The notes under the pieces were generated by a model. The model worked only from the letters and a program-made list of their open reading frames with translations, was not told the origin of the DNA and did no database searches. A DNA stretch of 64,000 bases from assembly GCA_035222895.1 (NCBI GenBank), contig JAVYIG010000039.1, positions 310,001 to 374,000 of the forward strand, read 5' to 3'. Below are positions 12,601 through 23,700 of this stretch, piece after piece. Within the stretch, counting starts at the first letter, position 1, and each line of letters starts with the position of its first letter. A program made the position numbers and the translations under genes. The stretch is from Strongylocentrotus droebachiensis. Lineage: Eukaryota; Echinodermata; Echinoidea; Camarodonta; Strongylocentrotidae.

Positions 12601-12759
12601 AACCAAATTGCAACACATACGCACACCAACCACTAATTTATTCTGTAATTTGGGGTTGGAAAAAAAATTCTACAAAATACATCAACACCAACTAAAGCAA
12701 ACACTGACTCAAAATAACTTACCTATTAGCAGCGTCGATATAATGAAAAGAAATCCCAT
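6633..12759 (-). CDS. Secreted FAMeT-domain protein, gene 1 (4 coding exons)
   Basis: Coding exons are 12759-12723, 10952-10782, 7774-7619 and 6937-6633. Every donor begins GT (GTAAGT, GTTTGT, GTGAGT), every acceptor ends AG, and all three junctions are phase 1. The product is 222 residues. Residues 1-12 (MGFLFIISTLLI) form a signal peptide. Residues 13-69 form a small module with Cys18, Cys27 and Cys66 and the segment QRGIGYHGGVQTYT, whose family I do not recognise. Residues 70-222 resemble a FAMeT/Methyltransf_FA domain: a 'LTWLSFQAHTTARFQLLFYG' strand pair, then CDAFWVDFKNG, IGLVG, PFLVARD and CDWVFNIP. In that family the conserved parts are F-W-V-x-[FY]-x-x-G, G-x-x-G and P-F-x-x-x-x-D. 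The domain is named after a crustacean enzyme, but catalytic activity in most members is unproven, so an extracellular recognition role is only inferred. Introns carry transposons that the paralogue lacks. Confidence 0.8.
7439..7495. repeat. Perfect 21-bp-arm hairpin in intron 3 of gene 1
   Basis: Arms at 7439-7459 and 7475-7495 are exact complements around a 15-base loop. The paralogous intron (about 22733-22772) has only one arm plus the loop, in the opposite orientation. The hairpin therefore arose after the duplication, by an inverted local copy. Confidence 0.85.
9210..10320. mobile_element. TA-targeted MITE, TAGGATTTCC family, copy 1 (in gene 1)
   Basis: Long terminal inverted repeats begin TAGGATTTCC and include GGCCAAATTCGCGAGTTTGTCATT. 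The element is flanked by TA on both sides. The paralogous block has the uninterrupted target (tattatgatattacctg near 23940-23955), which proves the boundaries. Sub-terminal words such as 'cattcaaatt' recur throughout. There is no transposase. Its size and TA target suggest Tc1/mariner-type mobilisation. Confidence 0.85.
11290..11935. repeat. Repeat containing palindrome family, copy 1
   Basis: It contains inverted halves built from gaacatcccttcactgct / agcagggaagggatgttc around 11635-11735. Outer inverted words aatctaaaagtcccta lie at about 11413-11430 and 11909-11925. The same unit recurs in the paralogous block (about 26577-27240). The palindromic core also recurs at 38793-39003, and the outer word occurs at 31567. 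Confidence 0.6.
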
Positions 12760-12848
12760 CTTAAAAATCCTGTGAAAAACAAAAATTATGATTCCATGAA
12801 TCTAAAAATGAAGATTTCAATATCATGACAGAAAGTATTTAGCTTTAA

Positions 12849-13382
12849 AGGTACTATGTCCCTTTTGCAGCCAACCTCAAATTCTGTAGAACTTTGCAGG
12901 AATTATGAATATGTCATGTATATCCTATCTGTGAAATTTAAACGTTAGCAGTGTCCTCATATTCAAATTATGCAAGGAAACCCGTTTACTTGCTAGACTT
13001 CACTGTCACACACTATTGAGTGACTGACTGGCCTTTTTTCTTCTTTGGTAATAACATACATGAAAAGAGTTGTAAAGGGTACATGAGCATTTGTCTACAT
13101 CAATTACCCACTTCTTGTGATGGCCAAGATTAAACTGATTGAATCTTTGCGCAGCATAAAACGTATGAACATTCGGTACAATTGTCTGAAAATCAAGACT
13201 ATTAATTTTGGGCTCTATAGCCCTAAAGTCGATTTGACAACTAATATTCGTTATTTTCCCACTTGAAGACATTTTCCAAGCCCCACCTTTTTAAAGGGAA
13301 GTTCTAAATTAGTATTATCTTTCAAATGCAGTTGGAATTTAACTTTTTCATTTTTTGGGCCTGCAAATGGGACATAGTACCC
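12849..13382. mobile_element. TTAA-targeted MITE, AGGTACTATGTCCC family, copy 1
   Basis: Ends AGGTACTATGTCCC and GGGACATAGTACCC are inverted repeats. TTAA lies at 12845-12848 and 13383-13386. The paralogous intron at about 28188-28200 reads tttagctttaaagctcagac with a single TTAA, so it is the empty site. The TTAA target is the hallmark of piggyBac-type transposition; no transposase is encoded. It lies between the leader exon and the signal-peptide exon of gene 1. Confidence 0.85.
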
Positions 13383-13434
13383 TTAAGCCTCAGACAAATT
13401 GTATGATGTTTCATTCAAAAGGTCTGCAAAGATA

Positions 13435-13810
13435 ATGTTAATAGTAATAGTAATAATCATAATATTAATTATACTAGTAATGATAATATGATAATAATGG
13501 TAATGCAAATGATAACAACAATAACTGTTTGCGGCGGTCTCGTTAACAGGTATAGCTTGTCTGTAAGGACCATGGATAATCACAGTGACAACTACAACCA
13601 CTATAATGACAATGATGATAATGATACAATAATAATGATAATGAAAGAAAAATAATGACAATAATATAAATAATAACAATAGTAATAACAATATAATGAT
13701 GATTAAAATGACAATAATTAAAACATTAATAATGATAGTAATGATGATCTTAACAAAAATAATGAGAAGAATAGTGACAATAATGATGATAATGATACTA
13801 ATAATAACTA
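13435..13810. repeat. ATR-rich simple-sequence region, intron 1 of gene 1
   Basis: Long stretches of ATAAT/ATGATA trinucleotide-like repeat are present. The 160-codon frame on the minus strand (13865-13383) is Ile-rich translation of this repeat and not a gene. A matching region lies at about 28245-28600 in the paralogue. Confidence 0.75.
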
Positions 13811-13904
13811 GACATGCAATCGTTGTGCGTTGCGCCGCTTGCGCGATGTGCGTGCAATGACGCACGTGTTTCTACGGTTCAAACAAAAGTATTTAGCTTC
13901 TGTG

Positions 13905-15800
13905 ATAGTGAAGATAGGTAAGGCGAAAGAAAGGCCACTAAAACGGCCCGATATGGACATAATGGCGCCTGGACGGTCACGCATGAGGGATTCCGGAAAA
14001 CGAAGAATACAGTGACCTTGAAGGGATGCTAGAGACTATCCCCCTGTCCACACGCAACATTTTCCGTGATAAGCTATACCGTTTCGCGATAGTGATACCG
14101 TTTCGCGATAGTTTTACGAGGAAATTGTGTGTGTGTACGCTCACTAACGATACGTCGTATAACGAAACTAGTCTAACGAAACGCAGGTTTGGGCATCGTT
14201 TCAAACTGAAACTCAATAAAGAATCACGCCTAATCACGGAAATGTTGTGTGTGGACAGGGGGAGTGTAACTAGTGTAAATAACTGGGCGGGGCTTAACGT
14301 GACCCCGAGCGAAAGGAGACCAGACTGTAGAGTTTCAGGATTACTTTCCTCTGTTTATGGACATCCTTGAATTTATATGATGATTATTTGTATGACGTTT
14401 CTTGTGTGTGGACATTTTGAAATTTATACTATGATTCTTTATACGACGTTTCGTTATAGAGTGTCGGGATAAATTGTTTTGTGTGTGGACACGCTGTATG
14501 CCTACGAAGTTTGAAGGGAATTGTAATAGAGGAAGGGACATAGAAAGGGCTCGCAAGCACTGCGTGCAAAATGAATGGGACTTGGTGCATGATGAACATG
14601 TGGTGACGCGTGCTGTGGGACAAACAGCCGCCTATACTAACACAATCATGCAGAGTATAACATGGCGTCTTAATTGGCCCCATTGCGATTTTTAAAAATC
14701 CGACTTCGAGGTGCACTGCGTATTGCAACTCGGAATATTACTGTAAAATTGCAAGGGAAAAAAAGGACGGGAAGGGGCGAAAAGCAGTCTAAAAATGACG
14801 TCATAGCCGATACGTGTTTTAGTTAGACGGAAACTCAGCAGAATTTGTTTAGTGACTTTTGTTCAAACGCAACTTACTTAAATATTTCTGTGAAAACGTA
14901 TAACGTATTTGGTATCATTCAAAAGAACACATTATTGCGGTCAGTTTGACACCATTGGCATCTGCATGCAATGCATTGCACGCATTTAGCGGGCTGTTAC
15001 GTAATACATAGTAAATTCATCATTTTCGGCAATAATTTTGCGCTGACGTCATCAAATTTTACCAATCTAAGCAGAAAGTTGTCACGTGGTCGCAGACATT
15101 TGTGCCAAGTTTCATTGACGTAGGTATAAGGATCGTCTTTTTAGAGCAAGTTGAAGTTATTTCGCTATTTTCTTGAAAATGGCGAATTTGGAGGGGAATT
15201 TTCTCAAATTTGGTCAGTGTTAGGGTAAATAATTTTGTACTTGGCTGAAAACGGCATATCTTCAAGAATCTAAATCCAAAAAAGGGTACGGGTTTGGCTA
15301 GAAACGATGGAGATATGGCCACAGAAAGAAAGCCGATTCCCAGAACTTTAGAGGGCGCTATTTATTATTTTCATATTAATTGGGGCGTGAGATTTAGCAT
15401 GGCTTTGTGCAATTATGGCGTGAGATTTAGCATGGCTTTGTGCAATTATGGGGTGAAGATACTGCAACAAATTGAGATGAAACAGAAGTGGTATGAGAAA
15501 TTTATGGCAATCTTTCATTTTAGAGGTCCATTTTTCAAAAATTGTAAAGATTTTGCACGGAGTCGGTTTCGGATTTGAATTTGCAGTGCAAATATGGCAT
15601 TTTGAAGGTCAGATTATACATCGCAGATGAAAGAACATTCTTGGACTATTTAACTTTGTAGGATCTAGGGTAGTGAAGATAGGAAAAAAGAAAGAAAGGC
15701 CTTAAAACGGACCAGAAACGGACACAATGGCGCCTGCACGGCTATGCATGAGTAATTTCGAAAATCGAAGAATGTAGTGACCTTGATGAGATGCTAGAGA
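13905..15800. mobile_element. Insertion bounded by a 130-bp direct repeat, unclassified
   Basis: The segment 13905-14035 is repeated at about 15665-15795, sharing gtgaagatagg, ggacataatggcgcctg and gatgctagagactat. The roughly 1.6 kb between them is absent from the paralogue. It holds a fold-back unit at 14036-14265 whose arms start CCCCCTGTCCACACGCAAC, and a 33-bp tandem duplication at about 15385-15452. No transposase or LTR-type primer site is seen, so its class is unknown. Confidence 0.45.
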
Positions 15801-15824
15801 CTATGCCTATGCAATTTGAAAGGC

Positions 15825-16024
15825 GCACACATAGTACTAATATTACCCTGGCTTTAGCACCGCTGCCCTAACATGTCTAAGGCGCTGAAAGCATTCAAGG
15901 AATAAGTTCCTGAAATTTGTAAAAATGGATTAACGTCTTGCTAAAGGTCATTAGTGCCGCTCCGGGACTCGAAACGCAAAGCATGTAATCCACAGTACAG
16001 TGACTTATCCACTAGACCACGACA
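15825..16024 (-). mobile_element. tRNA-derived SINE, family 1, in gene 1
   Basis: On the minus strand the head reads GTGGTCTAGTGGATAAG (A-box-like), followed about 45 bases on by a TTCGAGTCCC B box. The body contains attaccctggctttagc. The same insert is at about 28655-28835 in the paralogue, so it predates the duplication. The tRNA fold is not preserved, so this is not a tRNA gene. Confidence 0.65.
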
Positions 16025-16068
16025 ACTCAATATGAAGATTATGCCCCAAAAAATCCCATAAATCTTAC

Positions 16069-16216
16069 CTTTATAGGAACGACTATAGCAGGACAAGCAA
16101 CATCGCATTGGCAGCTGCTGACTTCATACTGTATTAGTATAATGAAGACATGGTTGCACAAACCCAAATCCACTCCAACAATTATTGAAAAAAATTGAGT
16201 GTAAGAAATAAAGAAA
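16069..16216 (-). promoter_or_regulatory. Leader (5' UTR) exon of FAMeT gene 1 with short uORF
   Basis: A conserved donor (CTATAAAG|GTAAG) ends at 16069. The equivalent donor in the paralogue is at 28876. The upper limit is about 30 bases below the TATA box. Inside, an ATG at 16127 opens a 14-codon frame, MKSAAANAMLLVLL, that stops at TAG (16083-16085). The paralogue keeps a 13-codon version with the same stop. The leader splices to an acceptor ten bases upstream of the main ATG. The exon boundaries are inferred from conservation, without transcript evidence. Confidence 0.5.
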
Positions 16217-16245
16217 AAAAAACCTAACCCATATAAAGTAAGAAG

Positions 16246-16252
16246 TTTTATA
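16246..16252 (-). promoter_or_regulatory. TATA box of FAMeT gene 1
   Basis: TATAAAA reads on the minus strand inside gatATATAAAACTTCTT. An equivalent TATAAAA in the same context lies at 29048-29054 in the paralogue, upstream of the matching leader exon. Sequence similarity between the copies continues upstream to about 16690. Confidence 0.55.
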
Positions 16253-16699
16253 TCTCGATCAAAATAATTGGAAGTGGAATGAGGGTAAAATCGCCACAAG
16301 GTAGAAAAGAGATGACCACTAAATATATATAGGTCGCCAAATTGCAATAGAAAGCCGCATTTATTAGGAAGTAACTTGAGCTAATGGTAATAAAAAACAC
16401 AATACGTAATTTTGCACCTCGCTCTAAAAGTTTTAATGGCAAGTCGAATAGGGGGAATTGCACGAATTAACGATCGGTATTAAATAAGATTATAAGACTA
16501 AAACTAAAAGTAGAAATCACCACTGCTGAAGAAGGAGGTGATCTGCAGCAATCTGAAAGTGACGAAGGAATAATATACCAAACTTTATCACGGAATGCCA
16601 AGTTCACCCTAAATTGTGAAATCATATACATTCTAAAGACTTTGTACACCAGTTTAATTCCAATCTCAATATTTTGATAAACAGTTAAGGTCTAAGAAG

Positions 16700-18380
16700 G
16701 AGCCTAGAATCAAAGAAAGTCAATAGTATAGTGATATTATTTTGAAGCCGATATGCGACGTGAAACCTATCCTGTGATTTGTTTCCCTATATATTGTTAT
16801 ACGCGAATTTCCGAGCATGAAATCTGGCTACACAATACGAGTCTAGGTATAATGCTAATAGGTAAGAAGTTGTTCTTTCCGATGATACATAAGATATAGT
16901 ATGAAAACGAGGTAATGCGACACATTTGTATATGAAGTTGATTTTCCGATTAGCTTTTTTTATAAATTTGGAATGCAATCACTCTTTTAACCACAAGAGG
17001 TCTGAGCATGAGACGAATGTATTAGGAGGGGATCCTCAATTAAACACATTTAATGAAGTTTAAAAGTAATCCCATATGAAATATGATTTTTTTTTTGTTT
17101 AATAAATAATCTAACATTTCCTCTACAGGACAATGTGTTCAGATCATAAGACAGACTTTACATTGTCGTATTCAATCAACAATTTCAATATGATTCTTTA
17201 TCGAATTTAAAGACTAATTTTGTATTTCCTCTAGAATCTAGAGTATACTCTTTCAAAGCTACAAAATTAAAAGTCGAGACAAAATCTACGATGGCTGAGG
17301 GTAATGCGGTGCGATAAACATCGATTGTTATAAACATCTGTTTAAACAAAATTAACATAGCCAATTATCATTTAATCGATTGGCAATTTATATTCTGATT
17401 TTTAATGGCAATATATAATGACGCCAAAATAAAAATATGGTCCAATGAGACATAAATTCGTATCCACACCTCATTCAGTTTCCGAATATAAGGAGAAATC
17501 TAAGGTCCATAGATTCGTTTAAGAGTTATAAAGATTTCGCATTATGAAATTTTGACCAGTTTACTACCATATTACAATATATGATTGTATCTTTCTTGGG
17601 GACTTAATAATAATAATAATTATTATGATAGGCATTTCTATAGCGCTGTCTATTTTGAAATTCTATTCCAAGGCGCATTTATTATTACCCCAGCTTTAGC
17701 CTAGCTGCCATTACAGCGCTCCAGCATTTCAAGGAATTAAGTCCTGACAGGTACTCATTTACCTCACCTTGGTCGAGTGTGGCAAATGAAGACTAATGCC
17801 TTGCCAAAGGACATTAGTGACGAGTTATTCCATTAACCTATTATTGGTAAATGAACAATAATTGTTGAAATCAGGTTTGCACATAAAACTTGGTGCTATG
17901 TCGGGCAAGCCTCAGGCAACATGTCAGGTTGTCAAGAACAACCTTTGTTTTAAAATACCTTGTTGGTGTTTTATATAATTATTTCTCGACCGACAACAGG
18001 GATACAGTGATTCAAATTGTTTGAAAATGCACGAGCACATCTTCTAATAAGCATCGAACACTAACTTCACCCGCACACACCCACATGCGCACACTTGCAT
18101 TTTTTCTTTTTTCTCTCTTTACTTTCTTCCTGCTTTTTATTTAGATACTTTCTGAAAAACAAATCTTTATACTGCCACTTTATTCTCCTACAGACTCCTA
18201 CAACAGCTTGATGTACCCCCTGCCCCTACCCCCCCCCCCCCCCCCCCGGCTGCTATCGACTCGAGCATTCATGCCTCTGCATTTATCTTGATTTGTTGAC
18301 TCACCTTCATACGTTTTCAATAATATATATATGCATTTTGGTGTGCGTGTATTCACTTGTATTCAAGGTAGTCACTTTTT
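16700..18380. other. Intergenic spacer between the duplicated blocks
   Basis: No gene is recognised. It contains a headless SINE family 1 fragment at about 17610-17835 (attaccccagctttagcc body) and a long poly-C run at about 18230-18247. Short ORFs here have no family resemblance. Confidence 0.5.
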
Positions 18381-18381
18381 G

Positions 18382-19653
18382 GGTGGTCTGTCATCGACAG
18401 ACCACCTATTGATTTCGGCATAATTTTCTTTTTTTATTATTTCTTTATTTTTATTTCTTTGAACCCCCATTTTTGTGCAGAGGATAACTCAAGATCAGTT
18501 TAGTCAATTTCTTTCAATTTTGGCACAGTCAAAGGTCACTGTCATGAGACGTGACAGGAACATTTTAAAATTCATCAAATTATCGTGGCGTCATCAAGGC
18601 GCCATTTTGTGAAATTTTCTGAAATTCAACTCATGATCATAACTTCGTAACGAAAAGTCAATTCTCATTCACATTTATAACGATTAAGGCCAATGTACGT
18701 CCGTTTAATTTCAGGTGAATTAACGCTCGAGGAAGCGTACGTCCGCGCAACAATTTTAAATGCTCAAAATCATCTCAAATTCATTTTGCATACGTTTCAG
18801 GCCATTTTGGGGCATTTGTCGTTTGTCATGGCCGAAAGCAACATAAATGCTCCTCTTCTTTATGACATGATATTTCCCATATTTTTCCGAACCATTTGAT
18901 ACCATGTTTATATCTTTATGACCATCAGTAACGGAATGAGCGTCTGTTCAAGATAAATGTCCGTGCGTGCGAGCTCTTGTACTGCATAGCATATATGTGG
19001 AAAAACATGCCTATACAAAATCCATCATGGCTCTTTAGGATGCCCATTGACCTCTAATTTTCTTTTCATATTTCGATAGAGCATTAATTGTAGAAATGAT
19101 TTCGTGTCTCATTTGGCTATTATATATCGTGACATTATCATAATGGCCTTGGAACTAAAAATACAAATTTGCATATTATGACGTTAGCAAATTTATGGAA
19201 AATTGATTGTATCTCTCTTTATATTGATCGATTCACTTTCAGATTTTGATATACATGTATTGTAGCTAAGACAATACTCTACAAGCTCAATCATCACTTT
19301 TTTTCATTTTGATGACGTCATTATAGTGAAAATTACCATTAAAGGTGCCGTGTCAGAATTTTCTTAATTTGAGTGTTATGCCTGTATAATGTGAATTTCG
19401 TTCACATCATGAATCTACAATTAGGCATGAGTGCGCCCTCTAACTGAATATATATTATAGTTTGTCAGTTGAGTGAATCATATTAACAATATACTGTTAC
19501 AATCGTCATCATCCCTATCACCATCATCATGATCATAAATTGTTAATGCAACATCAATTCGTCCCATATATATATGTAAAGGCATATATGATTCGACTCT
19601 CCTTCAGATATGTTTATAGTCTTCCAGTTATTCAGATTATATAACAGACCACC
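18382..19653. mobile_element. Non-autonomous DNA transposon, AGGTGG-ended family, copy 2
   Basis: It begins GGTGGTCTGTCATCGACAGACCACC, itself a hairpin, and ends ACAGACCACC. The interior is a diverged copy of 1530-2692 plus about 200 extra bases before the right end. There is no intact transposase. Confidence 0.6.
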
Positions 19654-20130
19654 TAGTTCGTCCTCAGTGACTAATTAAATTTCTCGTTATCTATTAAAAT
19701 TATATTACACACTATTATTGTTATTTGAAAATGGTGTATATGTTTTTGTTCAATAAATGCAGAAACATCTGATTAAAGAATTTTTTTTTAAAGCATCTAT
19801 ATAATACAATTTAAACCTTTATTAGCATGTGAGAGGTAATAATATTGCAGAAAAAGGCATACGACATTTCATTTCTTCTCCTTGTTTTAGGTTTGGTGTA
19901 ATTAGTAAACTCAAAGTTTAAGTACCTTGAGCGCTTTCATGTGTAATGGTAACGTGGACATATAACAGGCCAGCCTCAGAGCCAGAGGGTGGTTGCCCTA
20001 GGACGTAGTTGTCCCTGGTGTAGTTGACTGGGGGTGGTTATCCGGGGTGGATGTTCAGGGGATAGGTGTGTCAATTACTGTTGGCTACAAATTTGACGTA
20101 AATATACATTAATTATTATTGTAAACAAGG
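19654..20130. other. No gene recognised
   Basis: This is AT-rich sequence with a GGT-rich patch near 19985-20070, lying left of the second duplicated block. Nothing codes convincingly. Confidence 0.4.
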
Positions 20131-20662
20131 AGGCTTCCTGTCTTACTCCCCCCTTTCAAATCCCACCTTCTTTTTTTTATTTTATATTGGTCCAAAGGAC
20201 ATGAACAATTGTTTTGCTTACATTGATAGACAGGCTCAAGTCGTTAACATTGTATTTACATATAGACTCATAAACCAATCGCTGATCGTTAAGAATGACA
20301 TGACATTGATCCACATTTGCAACACGCGAGCCTGTTGTGGTGTCTGGCAGGATTATTCCTTGAACTGCAAAGTGCGCTGATAACAATTACTAGAATTGCA
20401 TATAATCAAAAATCAAAAGCTCTTTGAAAGCGCATATAGATAATATATAATGATGTGATATATGCTATACACTGGAATATCATTACTATAATTGAATACT
20501 TTTATATTTACATACGCTTTCTACTTACACCATATTGTATGATTTGAACAATACCATTATGGGTTATAAATCTGAATAGGCATCATCTTTCATCTAATAC
20601 ATTTATACGGTATCATAAGCATACAGAGCAGAAATACGTCGTCGGGATTGTTTGTTATTTTC

Positions 20663-20668
20663 TTTATT
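20663..20668 (-). terminator. Polyadenylation signal AATAAA of FAMeT gene 2
   Basis: AATAAA reads on the minus strand 66 bases beyond the stop, in the same context as in gene 1. Confidence 0.7.
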
Positions 20669-20733
20669 CAGTGATTTTCATTTAAAAAAAAAGCCCGGTG
20701 GTAAAGCATAAATGTATGCCTAAACATTTCTTC

Positions 20734-23700
20734 TTAGTCAGCCATTCGAATTACGGTTTTTGTTATTGAATCAGAACAGGGAATGTTGAACACCCAATCA
20801 CAGGCTTCCTTGGAAAACAAGGCCAGCTTGGTGGTTTGATAAGACGACAGATCACGTGCACTTAGGAAAGGTGTGTAGTCACCAACCAAACCAATCTGGT
20901 AGATGCCATTCTTGAAGTCAACCCAGAAAGCGTCGCACGAAGAGGAAATGCAGGGAATTCTCCCCGTGGCCATGAGTTTACCTGGCCTTGGGTAAACGTA
21001 ATCTAGGACCATTATGTAGTGCTTGCGAGGGTTAATTGCTTTATTCAGGGTAAGATATAGAAAAGAAGAAAAAAAATACGATAAAGATGTGTCAAATGAT
21101 TAATTTTCATTGCTAAAACAATCGCGAAGACTTTCATTTTATAATAGCCTTCTCCATCACCTTATGGAATATACGAACAGACAAACATTGCAATGATATA
21201 TCCATACTATGAACGATAGCGTATTAACGTGATTTCTTGAAAGTCTCTGCAGTTTTTGATGAAGCCGTCATACGTACAAGTTCACCGACAACCCCTTGTA
21301 ACGCGTATATTATTTAAGACAGACGCGGATATCGGTGAACTTGTACTCAGGACGGTTTCATGAAACGATGTCCCGATGTCTAATGAGCGTTAGACTACAC
21401 TGTTAAAACAAGTTTAAAAAACTGCGGGATAAAAAATCGTTGATTAAAAAATCGCTTAACCATGGTTAAAAAACGTAGTGTTGATTAAAATTTACTTTTA
21501 ATCTTGCGTTGGTTAAAAACAGTGTTGATCAAAACTATTCCTTTTAAATATGTTGGTTATTAAAGTTTAAGTCGTTGGCAAACATTGTAACCCAGCATGT
21601 ATTAAAAACAAAATTCCGACAGTAATGATAGCCCCCTTCCGGTTAAAGTTCAATCAATGTTGATTAAAGTACTGGTCACGTGACACAACGGAACGATATC
21701 GAAGCGCGCAGCTAGCGATCGCTCGACACTTTTTAAGTATATGCAAAGTATACGCTGTACGCGTGCGATAAAATCAACAAATACAATGGAGGTTGTCGCG
21801 AGGACGCTGAGGAAATGGGGGTTTGGACGGTCTTATCTCTGTGTTTACAGGTAAGAAATTATTTTGACACTATCATCATCAATTCTAAGATGGTATGGAA
21901 GAAGTGAAACAAGGTTCTTGCTCAAATCAAAAACGATTTGTGTCCTGTTAGGCTGTACGTGGCTCAACCAGTAGGTAACTTTTTACGTGCACCATTATGT
22001 GAGCATTGCACCATGCACCTGGCTCTCGTAAGCATACACACTCATCAGTTTGCAAGAATCTTCAACTGTGAAGGAGGCAGACCAAAAGAAGGAGAAGTGT
22101 ATTACGGACCACCTACCCCAATTGCATGCATGAATGATGACTATATTGTTTTTTTAATCTGATTGTATCTAATTGTTTAAAACAATTAGATACAAAATAA
22201 GATGTCATCATGAAGTGCAACGTCTTTAATATGCATGCAATTTGGGTAAGTCGTCCGTTACACTTACAGAATACTGGTTGAGCTACAACCTACGGGATCG
22301 TTACACAAAACGTTTTTAATTTGAGCAAGAACCTTATTTTACTTCTTCCTTAAAATCTTAGCATTGATGATAATCATATTAAAACAATTTCTTACCTGCA
22401 CACAAAAGGATAAGACCTCCAAACCCCTGTAAGTTTAACCAACAGTGGTTAAAACTGTAACCAAAAACCCACTAAAGCTTAACCAACAGTTGTGTGATTG
22501 ATGTGGTAATCCGTGGTTGATTAAAATTTTAAACTAGTTGATTAAAAATTGTAATACTTGTTCTAACAGTGTAAGGTACTGGTAATGATGTTAACGATGT
22601 ACATTTTATACTGTGCTCTGTTAACAGAATGATTTACTCTTCTAACTGGATACCGGTACAACCAATAACTGTACACAAATAACCTATATAACAGTTTTGC
22701 CGGGCAACTCTCCAAATGTCACCACATCTATAAACTGAAGTGCTTCGATACGAATTATTACATTCACCTGTTACAAATAATTGTACTTCAATAGGCAAAA
22801 TGCAAATTGCATGAGCTGTATGCAGCCATGCACAACAACAGTAATCAACTTATATTTTGATGACAACACAGAAATTATAAATACTCACAAATCACCACCC
22901 CGTGCGTCCTTCCGTAAAATAAAACCTGGAACCTATCAGACGTATGTGCTTGGAAAGACAACCAAGTTAAGCCTTTGGGTATCTCTACGGCTCTGTACCA
23001 GCGGTAACTCCACTCTGGGATATTTGGTGTATGAAACACGCACTCTGCAGCATTAAAAATGGACAAACATTGAAAGAGAGAGAGAGAGAGAGAGAGAGAA
23101 AGAGCATTATGGTGGGAGTATCGTGGAATAATGTCGAGAGCCCCTTATACGAGAGGTCTCGGGTTCGGGCCTTGCTCGGTACTTTAATTTTTTGAGAAGG
23201 TGATTTTTTTCGCCCACAGTCGTTTCTCTCGACTTGTGTTTCCGAAGGCTTGTAATTCCTAAACAAAACTTTATTCAACCAGGAGGTTCATAATTCCAAA
23301 ATTATATAGGGTTCATAATTAAGAAAATGAAGTACAGATTAGTCTGAAGGTTCGTAATTACCATAAAAAGTGATACTGGTTCTATGTCATTTTCAGAAAT
23401 ATGAAATTTAAGAAATACACGCACCCACACCTTTTCTTTCACAATGATATCGCATGACACTCAACTTTATCTTTAGTACTAGTATGCGGGGGGAAAGAAC
23501 CTTTGCTCATGCAGGGCCTTCGCTATGGCATGTTCTCCCTCAAGTGAGTCGTAGTAGCAGATGCGCTGAAGTATTCACAATTTTTTTCCTAAAACATGTC
23601 TATTTATTCGGCATATAATTAATTAATCTTTCATTTTTGTACATTCTCCTTTACTCATGTTCGCTTATTTATGATGCTTGTGCTTTTTTCCCTTTTTTTC

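Noticed and set aside
13383-13865. 160-codon Ile-rich frame, membrane-protein-like
   Set aside because: It is translation of ATAAT/ATGATA simple repeat in an intron; the paralogous region does not preserve the frame.
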